A DNA stretch of 6,821 nt from Candidatus Nitrosopumilus sp. (GTDB taxonomy: Archaea > Thermoproteota > Nitrososphaeria > Nitrososphaerales > Nitrosopumilaceae), in contig JAOUAY010000064.1 of NCBI GenBank assembly GCA_029860565.1, forward strand, positions 1-6,821. The letters run 5' to 3'. A program made the position numbers and the translations under genes. Below the pieces are notes generated by a model. The model worked only from the letters and a program-made list of their open reading frames with translations, was not told the DNA's origin and ran no database searches. Position 1 is the stretch's first letter. Each line of letters starts with the position of its first letter. Of this stretch, positions 1 to 6,380 are shown one piece after another.

Positions 1-486
1 TTTTTGGATGATCTTTGCAATTTTTTCTATTGTATTTTTTGAATTTACTTTACTCTTTGCTAATATTTCTGCCTCAAATTTATTTGGCGTAATTACTGTG
101 GCAAGAGGAATTATGTATTTTTGATAACTTGTCATAGCTGATTTTTCTATCAGCATCCCTCCTGTAGTTGATTTAATTACAGGATCAACGACTATTGGTA
201 TTTTCAATTTTTTTAATTGACTGTATATCATTTTAATGGTTTGGGAATTGAAAACCATTCCAATTTTGATTCCATCAATTTTAAAATCTGATATTACCGA
301 TTCTAATTGATTTTTTAAAATTTTTTGTGATACTGGCTCTACTATTCCAAAACTTGATGTGTTTTGACTTGTAATTGCGGTAATCACTGTTAATCCATGG
401 GCATTAAATTCTGCAAAAGTTTTAACATCACTTTGAATTCCTGCACCTGATGACGGATCAGATCCACCGATAGAAAGTAAATTCAC
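1..486 (-). CDS. thiD: Hydroxymethylpyrimidine/phosphomethylpyrimidine kinase ThiD, N-terminal 162 residues (runs off the left edge)
   Basis: ThiD phosphorylates HMP and HMP-P with ATP to give HMP-PP, the pyrimidine precursor of thiamine, in the cytoplasm. I translated the minus strand by hand and the frame is open to the window edge. The N-terminal signature GGSDPSSGAGIQSDVK lies at residues 7-22, followed by a stretch ending VITAITSQN like bacterial ThiD. The nucleotide-binding region VVDP is at 99-102, TTGGM at 107-111, and TPNKFEAE at 133-140. These are hallmarks of the ribokinase-fold Phos_pyr_kin family, whose members are about 260 residues, so roughly 100 are missing here. The start is GTG at 486: an in-frame TGA at 496-498 lies just upstream, and the nearby ATG at 499 is out of frame. 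Some archaeal ThiD proteins carry a C-terminal ThiN domain; that part is not visible. The gene is divergent from thiC, with two small genes between them. Confidence 0.95.
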   Translation of the reverse strand, partial: MNLLSIGGSDPSSGAGIQSDVKTFAEFNAHGLTVITAITSQNTSSFGIVEPVSQKILKNQLESVISDFKIDGIKIGMVFNSQTIKMIYSQLKKLKIPIVVDPVIKSTTGGMLIEKSAMTSYQKYIIPLATVITPNKFEAEILAKSKVNSKNTIEKIAKIIQK

Positions 487-508
487 ACTCTTTTCTCATT
501 TTCAGTAC

Positions 509-516
509 TAATCTAT
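509..516 (-). promoter_or_regulatory. Possible weak TATA element of thiD
   Basis: On the minus strand an A/T-rich ATAGATTA sits 23-30 nt upstream of the GTG start of thiD, the spacing expected of an archaeal TATA box driving a leaderless transcript. The match to a TATA consensus is poor and the assignment rests mainly on spacing. A TACATTC motif shared with the thiC upstream region lies further upstream, at 535-541. Confidence 0.25.
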
Positions 517-561
517 TTTTCCTTTAATTTTTTTGAATGTAATGATTTTCATAATATCTAT

Positions 562-569
562 TTTATACT
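562..569 (+). promoter_or_regulatory. TATA-like box of the small gene at 591
   Basis: TTTATACT lies 22-29 nt upstream of the ATG at 591. This is the usual archaeal distance from TATA box to transcription start, so the transcript would begin at or next to that ATG. The spacing favours the ATG at 591 over the in-frame ATG at 573, which would lie between the box and the predicted transcription start. Confidence 0.5.
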
Positions 570-590
570 TGAATGTTATACTTTGTTTTA

Positions 591-782
591 ATGACTAAAA
601 TTCCAATTGTGAATAATTTAATTCCTGAAATATTGCAATATACTACCTGCTTGTTGCCTGTACAATACCAAACTATGAAAGATGATAAATTCATGTGGCA
701 ATGTTTCAAATGTGGGAAACAATATCTTATTTCTAAAAACATTGATGATTCTATGGAAGAGAGCTGGAGTCCTCCACGATAA
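591..782 (+). CDS. Small Cys-containing protein, 63 residues, half zinc-ribbon-like
   Basis: I do not recognise this protein. It has Cys at positions 20, 38 and 41. The last two form CFKCGKQY, the knuckle shape seen in zinc ribbons, with an aromatic residue just before it (W36). The partner knuckle is incomplete: only one Cys (C20) is present and there is no His. A metal site would therefore need a different ligand or a dimer. No signal peptide or membrane segment is apparent, and the C-terminus is acidic and ends SWSPPR. I chose ATG 591 because a TATA-like box sits about 25 nt upstream; an in-frame ATG at 573 would add six residues (MLYFVL). The TAA stop (780-782) overlaps the ATG of the next small frame by one base, suggesting co-transcription. 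It lies between divergent thiD and thiC, but nothing in it points to thiamine metabolism. Confidence 0.6.
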   Translation: MTKIPIVNNLIPEILQYTTCLLPVQYQTMKDDKFMWQCFKCGKQYLISKNIDDSMEESWSPPR

Positions 783-998
783 TGAATATGTCTGAAATAG
801 ATTCTTTAAAATCTGAAACTTCGAAATTATGTTTCATTAGTTTTAGCTGAAAACCAATTAACTCAACGAATTTTTGAAATCAAACAAAATTTTACATCTT
901 CTCCTGAATCTGAGCGTATAATTATGCCCATTTCGGATAGGATTTCTAAAATAAGGTCAGAAAAACAAACTTTGGAAAAGCAATTAAATTTGATTTAA
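782..998 (+). pseudogene. Small helical protein gene broken by an apparent +1 frameshift
   Basis: An ATG at 782-784 overlaps the preceding TAA and opens a frame beginning MNMSEIDSLKSETSK, which stops at TGA 848-850. The frame one base on is open from just after a TAA at 807-809 through to TAA 996-998, and reads like genuine protein: VLAENQLTQRIFEIK, then an acidic-basic stretch, ending EKQTLEKQLNLI. That second frame has no ATG or GTG before this segment. Joining the frames by skipping one base between 807 and 850 gives a protein of about 70 residues, rich in charged residues with heptad-like Leu/Ile spacing, so probably a short coiled coil. An A4 run at 808-811 is an obvious place for an extra base. 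It could be a decayed gene, a sequence error or a programmed frameshift. I recognise no family. Position and overlap suggest an operon with the gene at 591. Confidence 0.5.
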
Positions 999-1047
999 TC
1001 CGATTGCTATGTTGATGTCTGAGTATAACAATCAAAAAAAAAACAAA

Positions 1048-1053
1048 TTTTTT
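1048..1053 (+). terminator. T-tract terminator candidate after the small genes
   Basis: A run of six T lies about 50 nt after the stop at 998, followed by further pyrimidines (CTTTC). Archaeal RNA polymerase often stops at oligo-T without a strong hairpin. An A10 run at 1034-1043 just upstream could pair with the T-tract only through weak A-T pairs. Confidence 0.35.
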
Positions 1054-1205
1054 CTTTCATATCATAAAATCGTCTACCACAATGTTTGTACTCTACTTAT
1101 TCTCCTATTGTTTCATGCAAGATTTTAACATAAAATACCGATCATCTTTCTTAATATGGTCCCAAAAGAATTTCATACATTCGATTTTTTTCATTTTCAC
1201 GATTG

Positions 1206-1212
1206 TTTAAAT
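1206..1212 (+). promoter_or_regulatory. TATA-like box of thiC
   Basis: TTTAAAT is located 23-29 nt upstream of the thiC ATG at 1235. This predicts a transcript starting at or within a base or two of the ATG, leaving no room for a 5'-leader riboswitch. A TACATTC motif at 1176-1182, also found upstream of thiD, lies about 23 nt before the box and could be a regulator site. The rest of the 999-1234 gap shows no tRNA, no TPP-riboswitch core and no convincing gene. Confidence 0.55.
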
Positions 1213-1234
1213 CAGGCAAAAGATAGAATACATT

Positions 1235-2563
1235 ATGGCAACTCAAATGACTTCTGCACGACGTGGTGTTGCTACTGATGAAATGAAACAGGTTGCTAAA
1301 GATGAGGATGTTTCACTCGAATGGCTAATTCCAAAAATTGCACGTGGTTCAATAATAATTCCAAATAACAATGTTAGACCACAAAAAATCCACAACGTTG
1401 GAATTGGGAAAGGTCTGAAAACTAAAGTTAATGTCAATATTGGAACTTCCACTCTTAATGTGAATATTGATGAGGAAATTGAAAAAGTTAAGGTTGCTAT
1501 AAAATATCATGCAGACACAATTATGGATCTTAGTGATGGTGGAGATGTTAAAAAAATAAGACAAACTCTAATGACTTATGCACCGATAACTTTTGGAACT
1601 GTTCCAATTTATGAGGCATATAACTATGGGGTGGAAGTTCACAAAAATCCTTTAAATTTAACTGAAGATGATTATCTAAATGCATTTGAAAATAATGCAA
1701 AAGACGGTGTTGATTACACTACAATTCACTGTGGCATTACAAAGGATATTGCAAAAAGAATTCTCAAAGTTCAAAGATATGGGGGAGTCGTAAGTAAAGG
1801 CGGGACCATTACTGCTGCATGGATGTTAAAACATGATAAAGAAAATCCATACTTAACTCATTATGACTACTTGATGGAAATTGCCAAAAAATATGATGTA
1901 ACATTTAGTCTTGGAGATGCACTCAGACCAGGCTCAATTTTAGATTCTCATGATGAATTACAAGTTCAAGAAATGATCAACATCTCTCAACTCACAAAAC
2001 GTGCACATGAACATGATATTCAAGTTATGGTTGAAGGTCCAGGACATGTTCCATTAAATGAAGTTGCTGCAAATGTGAGGTTAGCAAAATCACTAATTGG
2101 CGATGTTCCATACTATGTCCTTGGTCCTTTGGTAACTGATGTTGCCTCTGGTCATGATCATATTGCTAGTGCAATTGGTGCAGCTATTTCAGCAAGTGAA
2201 GGTGTAGATCTCTTATGCTATCTTACTCCTTCTGAACATCTAGCATTACCAAATGCTGATGAAGTAAAGGCTGGATTGATTGCATACAGAATTGCAGCTC
2301 ATGCAGGTGATCTTGTTAAAATTCGTGATAAGGTGATTAAATGGGATATGGATATGACTGAAGCAAGACGCACTCTGGATTGGGAAAAACAACTTGCATT
2401 ATCTATTGATCCTGAAGAAGCTGCAAAAATTCACAGTAGAACTGGACAACATCCTGGTAATAATGTCCCATGTACTATGTGTGGTGGTGCTTGTGTGTAT
2501 ATGATGCTACCACAACAAAAAAAATATGATAAAGAAAATAAAAATTTACAACAAGTTGAATAA
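1235..2563 (+). CDS. thiC: Phosphomethylpyrimidine synthase ThiC (HMP-P synthase)
   Basis: ThiC rearranges aminoimidazole ribotide to HMP-P using S-adenosylmethionine and a [4Fe-4S] cluster, the committed step of the thiamine pyrimidine branch, in the cytoplasm. The 442 residues match the core family domain and lack the long N-terminal extension of many bacterial forms. Visible family motifs are GTVPIYEA near residue 120, GVDYTTIHCG near 158-167, FSLGDALRPGS near 228, EGPGHVPLNE from about 267, and YVLGPLVTD near 293. The C-terminal cluster Cys are C413, C416 and C420, in CTMCGGAC. Spacing is CX2CX3C, whereas bacterial ThiC such as E. coli has CX2CX4C; this may be an archaeal subfamily form. 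The ATG at 1235 is supported by a TATA-like box about 25 nt upstream and by the usual short N-terminus before the conserved domain. Its 3' end overlaps the convergent Nudix gene by 18 bp. It works with ThiD, encoded divergently upstream. Confidence 0.97.
   Translation: MATQMTSARRGVATDEMKQVAKDEDVSLEWLIPKIARGSIIIPNNNVRPQKIHNVGIGKGLKTKVNVNIGTSTLNVNIDEEIEKVKVAIKYHADTIMDLSDGGDVKKIRQTLMTYAPITFGTVPIYEAYNYGVEVHKNPLNLTEDDYLNAFENNAKDGVDYTTIHCGITKDIAKRILKVQRYGGVVSKGGTITAAWMLKHDKENPYLTHYDYLMEIAKKYDVTFSLGDALRPGSILDSHDELQVQEMINISQLTKRAHEHDIQVMVEGPGHVPLNEVAANVRLAKSLIGDVPYYVLGPLVTDVASGHDHIASAIGAAISASEGVDLLCYLTPSEHLALPNADEVKAGLIAYRIAAHAGDLVKIRDKVIKWDMDMTEARRTLDWEKQLALSIDPEEAAKIHSRTGQHPGNNVPCTMCGGACVYMMLPQQKKYDKENKNLQQVE
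2517..2524 (-). terminator. T-tract terminator candidate for the aroC-to-Nudix operon
   Basis: On the minus strand a run of eight T follows the Nudix stop codon by about 20 nt, with shorter T-runs between (2527-2545). It lies inside the 3' end of thiC, so leftward transcription probably ends within thiC. There is no clear hairpin; the call is based on the usual oligo-T termination of archaea. Confidence 0.35.
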
Positions 2564-2950
2564 TACTTTTTGAAGACCAGGTACTGTTTCATAATTTCCT
2601 AATTCTTCTACACGTATCCATCTAAAATCTGAATTTTCCCAATTTAATTTGATTGTTGGATTTATTGCTTCAAATAAAAATGGGAATATTTCCCACTCGT
2701 GATTTTTGTATTGAGGTGAATTGACTCTCATTTCTTCAGCGGCTTTAATCAGTTTAATTTTTTCTTCTACGATGCCTGCTTCTTCAAAAATTTCAATTTT
2801 TGCTCTTTTTAGAGGCACTTCATCATTTTCTATAATTCCACTGATCCCTGCCCATAATTCCTTCATTGATTTTACTTTATTACTTCTTTTCAGAATCAAT
2901 AATTTGTCATTATTTCTAATGAAGGATGTGACAATCTTTGTCGAATGCAT
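2546..2950 (-). CDS. Nudix hydrolase, 134 residues
   Basis: Nudix enzymes hydrolyse nucleoside diphosphates linked to another group (damaged dNTPs, ADP-sugars, nucleotide cofactors) with Mg2+ or Mn2+. The Nudix box runs from G38 to I60. G38 and E44 are in place, followed after seven residues by IEIFEEAGI, which keeps the metal-binding glutamates E53, E56 and E57. The box Arg (first R of REUXEEXGU) is Ile52 here, an uncommon change. The strand before the box (KLLILKRS) and the C-terminal DFRWIRVEEL are typical of small single-domain members, and the length is normal. Substrate cannot be told from sequence. It starts 5 nt after the tyrA stop, so it is probably last in the aromatic operon, although no substrate link to that pathway is evident. 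Its final codons overlap the thiC end by 18 bp, tail to tail. Confidence 0.92.
   Translation of the reverse strand: MHSTKIVTSFIRNNDKLLILKRSNKVKSMKELWAGISGIIENDEVPLKRAKIEIFEEAGIVEEKIKLIKAAEEMRVNSPQYKNHEWEIFPFLFEAINPTIKLNWENSDFRWIRVEELGNYETVPGLQKVLFNLL
2567..2571 (+). terminator. Short T-tract after thiC
   Basis: Five T follow the thiC stop codon by three bases, within the 3' coding end of the opposing Nudix gene. This is a plausible but weak oligo-T termination site for thiC. Confidence 0.3.
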
Positions 2951-2955
2951 GACTG

Positions 2956-3807
2956 CTATTTTTCAATTGTTTTTACCATTTTTGTTAGTCTTTTGTATGA
3001 CTCATTGGTGTCTGTGTGTTTGGCAAGTCTCTCTTGGCATTCTTTGATGTAATCTAATATTTCTTCAGTCTTTGACTCTTGAATTGATGTGAGAAGTTTG
3101 CCTGTATCTTTCCAAAGTTCTTCTGCCACTCTACGAATTTCTGGGTTTGTGATAATTGTTTGAATTAGTTCAGGAGATTCTGTCATGATACTTTCTGCTA
3201 ATGTTTTTTGTACTCTGAAAGTGGTTCCTGACATTTTTTCTGTCAGATGCATCTTTTCATCTTTTGAGATGATATTTGCAAAAACTAAGTTCATTAAATG
3301 AGTTAATCCTAAAATCACTGCAATCTTTTTGTCATGTTCAATTGCATCAATTGTAACAAAGTTTGCTCCTGCAAATAATTCCCTTGCAACTGTTAATTCT
3401 TTTTTAGCATCTTTAATTGGAACTGAAATTATATTTTGGCCTTTAATTGTCTTAGTTCCTGGACCAAACATAGGATGAATACAAATTGGATTGATTTTTG
3501 CTGGCATCTTTGATAATGATGAGACCACTTTAGATTTTTCAGATGAAATTTCAAGAAGATATGTGCCTCTTTTCATCTCTTTTGCAATCAGTCTGATAAT
3601 TTCGGGTGTTCTTCTTGTAGGTGTGCACAAGACAACATAATCTGCTTTTAAAATTCCACCTACTAATGATTCTGATATTATGACGTCTTTCCCTGAAATT
3701 TTGTTTTCTGAATCATAGCCTGTTACTTGAAACCCTTGACTTGCAAAATATTTTACAAACCATTGACCCATTTGACCACCGGCACCAATAATTGTGATCT
3801 GTTTCAT
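2956..3807 (-). CDS. tyrA: Prephenate (or arogenate) dehydrogenase, TyrA family
   Basis: TyrA oxidatively decarboxylates prephenate to 4-hydroxyphenylpyruvate, or arogenate to tyrosine, with NAD(P)+. The 283 residues begin with a Rossmann fold, IIGAGGQMGQW at residues 6-16, close to the GGGGQMG of E. coli TyrA. D32 ends the second strand, which favours NAD. The catalytic-His motif IHPMFGPG is at 110-117 (H111), HDK at 158-160, and a second conserved His is H170 in GLTHLMN. A helix with FRVQ (R198) matches the E. coli R286 region. An ungapped comparison from memory puts S206 where E. coli has R294, the Arg that holds the substrate carboxylate. There is no fused mutase domain; that domain is on the upstream gene. 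The ATG overlaps the upstream TGA in an ATGA arrangement (3804-3807), implying translational coupling. Prephenate or arogenate specificity is open. Confidence 0.93.
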   Translation of the reverse strand: MKQITIIGAGGQMGQWFVKYFASQGFQVTGYDSENKISGKDVIISESLVGGILKADYVVLCTPTRRTPEIIRLIAKEMKRGTYLLEISSEKSKVVSSLSKMPAKINPICIHPMFGPGTKTIKGQNIISVPIKDAKKELTVARELFAGANFVTIDAIEHDKKIAVILGLTHLMNLVFANIISKDEKMHLTEKMSGTTFRVQKTLAESIMTESPELIQTIITNPEIRRVAEELWKDTGKLLTSIQESKTEEILDYIKECQERLAKHTDTNESYKRLTKMVKTIEK

Positions 3808-5174
3808 TGATTCTCACTCATAACCTTGCCTAGTATATTCATTCCTTCTACAAGTATTTTTTCGTTTTGACATGCAGAAAGTCTAATAAAATTTTTGTAA
3901 TCTCCAAATCCCTCTCCTGGTGCTACTGCCAAACCTTTCTCAAGTGCACTATTGGCAAACTGAACTCCGTCAAAACCTTCCTTGTCAATTCTTGCAAAAA
4001 TATACATCGCTCCATCTGGAACAACAAAATCTAATCCCATTTCAGTTGATTTTTGTGCCAACACCTCTAGTCTGTTTTGCACTGTATTAGTATTGTTGGA
4101 TGTGTCAGCCTCTAATGCTTTCATTGCTATGTATTGGATTGGTTCTGAGACATTTGTAAGACATAATGCTTCTAATTTTGCCATTTTTTCAATAATTTGT
4201 ACATCTGCTATCCCATATCCTACTCTGAATCCTGTCATTGCATGAGATTTTGAGAATGATTGGGTGACAATACTTTTCTCATAATTGTAATTTAGAATAC
4301 TTTTCCAATTCTTTTTTGCATATTGTGAATAAATTTCATCACTTAGCACATAGAGGTTATTTTTTTGCGCTATTTCCATTATGTTATCTTGTAATTTTTC
4401 ATCCAAAATTTTTCCTGTTGGATTATTTGGATAGTTAAGTACAATCATTTTTGTATTTGAATTAATTGTATTTTTTATTTGTTCAAGTGATGGTTCCCAC
4501 TTGTTCTCAAAAGTTGTATTGATGGTTCTAACTTTTATTCCTGAATTTAATGCGCAATCTTTGTATGCTGGCCATGCGGGTTCGATTACAATCATCTCGT
4601 CACCAGGGTTGAGAAGTGTTGAAATTGCAGTGAAGATTGAAAATCTTGCTCCTGGGCTTACTATGATGTTGTCCTGTGTAATTTCTACATTGAATTTTTT
4701 AGATATGTATTTTGCAAGTGCTTCCCTGAATGCTGGCATCCCTTTTGCTTGACCATATTTTAAAAATCCTTTGTCAAACACTTCTTCTAAAGCCTTTTTG
4801 ACAATGTCTGGTGGTAAAAAGTCTGGTTCACCAACTTCCATATGGATAATTTTCTTTCCTTGCTGTTCGAGTGATTTTGCTTTTAAGAAAATTGAAAGAT
4901 GTGTCTGTTTATTGGTTGATTGTACTTTAATTGATTCATTTAAAAGAAAATTTAAAAATTTTACACCAATTGTTTCATCAAGTCCTATGTCATTACATAA
5001 TGAAATTACTTTTCCACGTAAATTTTCTTCTCGTAATTCATCTGTTACCCCTTTGCCAATATTTTTTTTAATTTCTCCTATTTCTTTTGCGATGTTTGTC
5101 CTGATTTTTAACAACTCTATCATTTCTAGAGTAATTTCATCCATCTTGTTTCGAAGATCATTGATGTTTGACAT
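3804..5174 (-). CDS. Chorismate mutase (AroQ)-class I aminotransferase fusion, probably aromatic or prephenate aminotransferase
   Basis: Residues 1 to about 88 form an AroQ-type chorismate mutase. Against the E. coli P-protein mutase, with a constant offset of three and no gaps, R8, R25, K36, D45, E49, S81 and Q85 match R11, R28, K39, D48, E52, S84 and Q88, so the active site is complete. Residues from about 92 to 456 form a fold-type I PLP aminotransferase. It shows VGEPDF (114-119), EPAWPAY (198-204), NYPNNPTG (247-254), SDEIY (278-282), the PLP lysine K309 in SFSKS, GFRVGY (315-320, R317) and the substrate-carboxylate Arg R431 in FIRLS. One polypeptide could thus make prephenate and then transaminate it to arogenate, or transaminate 4-hydroxyphenylpyruvate or phenylpyruvate. 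Total length is normal for the two domains added together. It starts 4 nt after the aroC stop and overlaps tyrA by 4 nt. Other class I substrates such as aspartate are not excluded. Confidence 0.93.
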   Translation of the reverse strand: MSNINDLRNKMDEITLEMIELLKIRTNIAKEIGEIKKNIGKGVTDELREENLRGKVISLCNDIGLDETIGVKFLNFLLNESIKVQSTNKQTHLSIFLKAKSLEQQGKKIIHMEVGEPDFLPPDIVKKALEEVFDKGFLKYGQAKGMPAFREALAKYISKKFNVEITQDNIIVSPGARFSIFTAISTLLNPGDEMIVIEPAWPAYKDCALNSGIKVRTINTTFENKWEPSLEQIKNTINSNTKMIVLNYPNNPTGKILDEKLQDNIMEIAQKNNLYVLSDEIYSQYAKKNWKSILNYNYEKSIVTQSFSKSHAMTGFRVGYGIADVQIIEKMAKLEALCLTNVSEPIQYIAMKALEADTSNNTNTVQNRLEVLAQKSTEMGLDFVVPDGAMYIFARIDKEGFDGVQFANSALEKGLAVAPGEGFGDYKNFIRLSACQNEKILVEGMNILGKVMSENQ

Positions 5175-5178
5175 TTTC

Positions 5179-6273
5179 TTATAATACAGGTTTGATTACT
5201 CCGGCGAGGAGTGCATGATCTGCTATAGTTAGTGCTACAAGTGAATCTACAACTGGTGGAGCTCTTGGCACAACACATGGGTCGTGTCTTCCTTTGACTT
5301 GAAGGATTGTTTCTTTTTTTGTTTTAATATCCACTGTTTTTTGTTTTTGAGCAATCGATGATGCTGGCTTAAATGCAATTCTCATGGTGATTGGCATTCC
5401 GTTTGAAATACCTCCTAGGATTCCGCCTGATCTGTTTGTCTCTGTCACAATTTTTCCTTTCTTAATTATGTATAAGTCATTATTTTCAGAACCATATAGT
5501 TCTGAACCTCTAAATCCTGAACCAAATTCAATTCCTTTTACTGATGGAATTGAAAAAATTGCTTTACTCAAATCTGATTCTAATGAACTAAATATTGGAT
5601 CTCCTAATCCAACCGGAACTTTTGTTGTAATTGATTCAATTATTCCCCCAAGTGAATCCCCTTTTTTTCTTGCATCTGTTATATTTGCCCTCATTATCTT
5701 TGCAGTTTTATCATCTGGACATCTCACTTCATTTTTATAAATAGAGTTGATCATTTTTTTGTTAAATTCTCTTTCCATCTTTATTTTTCCAATTTGTGAT
5801 GTGAATGAGTTTGTTTCAATACCTAATGATACTTTGAGTAGTTTTCTAGCAATAGCTCCTCCCATCACGTGAGTTGCAGTTAGTCTTCCTGAAAATCTTC
5901 CACCTCCTCTATGATCATTCAAATGATTATATTTTACCATGGCGGGATAATCTGAATGGCCTGGTCTTAGTTTTGTTTTTAAATTTTCATAATCTTTAGA
6001 TTTTTGATCAGTGTTCCAAATTATCATTGTAATTGGTGCACCTGTAGTGTACCCTCTAAAAACCCCTGAAATAATTTCAACTATGTCTCCTTCTTTTCTT
6101 TGAGTTGAAATTAGATTTTGACCTGGTTTTCTTAGGTCTAACATTTTTTGAATATCTTTTTCATCAATTGCTAATCCTGCTGGACAACCATCTACTACAG
6201 CGCCAATTGATTTTCCGTGACTTTCACCAAAACTCGTTAAAACAAGACGTTGACCAATAGAACTTCCTGGCAT
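5179..6273 (-). CDS. aroC: Chorismate synthase
   Basis: AroC removes phosphate from EPSP to form chorismate, the last shikimate-pathway step; it needs reduced FMN but no net redox change. The 364 residues are normal for the family. Signature regions are visible in order: GESHGKSIGAVVDGCPAG at 16-33 (catalytic H19), RPGHSDYP at 103-110 (H106), HRGGGRFSGRLTA at 121-133, and GRHDPCVVPRAPPVVDSL from 328 (catalytic-region D331). The FSGR form in the third motif, where many bacteria have SSARET, is familiar from archaeal members. The ATG at 6273 places the first motif at the usual distance from the N-terminus and has a TATA-like box about 26 nt upstream, so aroC appears to head its own leaderless transcript. 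The upstream enzyme AroA is encoded on the same strand beyond a 330 bp gap; the next gene, which uses the chorismate, begins 4 nt downstream. Confidence 0.98.
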   Translation of the reverse strand: MPGSSIGQRLVLTSFGESHGKSIGAVVDGCPAGLAIDEKDIQKMLDLRKPGQNLISTQRKEGDIVEIISGVFRGYTTGAPITMIIWNTDQKSKDYENLKTKLRPGHSDYPAMVKYNHLNDHRGGGRFSGRLTATHVMGGAIARKLLKVSLGIETNSFTSQIGKIKMEREFNKKMINSIYKNEVRCPDDKTAKIMRANITDARKKGDSLGGIIESITTKVPVGLGDPIFSSLESDLSKAIFSIPSVKGIEFGSGFRGSELYGSENNDLYIIKKGKIVTETNRSGGILGGISNGMPITMRIAFKPASSIAQKQKTVDIKTKKETILQVKGRHDPCVVPRAPPVVDSLVALTIADHALLAGVIKPVL

Positions 6274-6296
6274 ATTTTATCAAAGTTAAATGATGC

Positions 6297-6302
6297 TTAT
6301 AA
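6297..6302 (-). promoter_or_regulatory. TATA-like box of aroC
   Basis: TTATAA is 24-29 nt upstream of the aroC ATG on the minus strand. It predicts a leaderless aroC transcript, and hence an operon promoter separate from aroA. Because transcription would start at the ATG, the structured element at 6486-6568 would not be part of this mRNA. Confidence 0.55.
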
Positions 6303-6380
6303 TTCCTCATTCAAAAATTAATTATACATCTGCTTTACTCGCTAATTATTTTTTGACAATTGATTATCTTGTATTAAAAA

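Noticed and set aside
573..590. Upstream ATG at 573 as the start of the small Cys-containing protein
   Set aside because: The TATA-like box at 562-569 predicts a transcript starting near 591, so ATG 573 would not be transcribed.
1010..1025. C/D box sRNA (TGATGT next to CTGA)
   Set aside because: The two boxes are adjacent with no guide between them, and no C'/D' pair follows.
999..1234. TPP riboswitch ahead of thiC
   Set aside because: No conserved TPP core sequence is visible, and the TATA-like box predicts a leaderless transcript.
3982..5184. Long plus-strand open frames opposite the mutase-aminotransferase gene (also opposite aroC, tyrA/Nudix and thiC)
   Set aside because: They are antisense shadows with no family motif, while the opposite-strand genes have full catalytic signatures.
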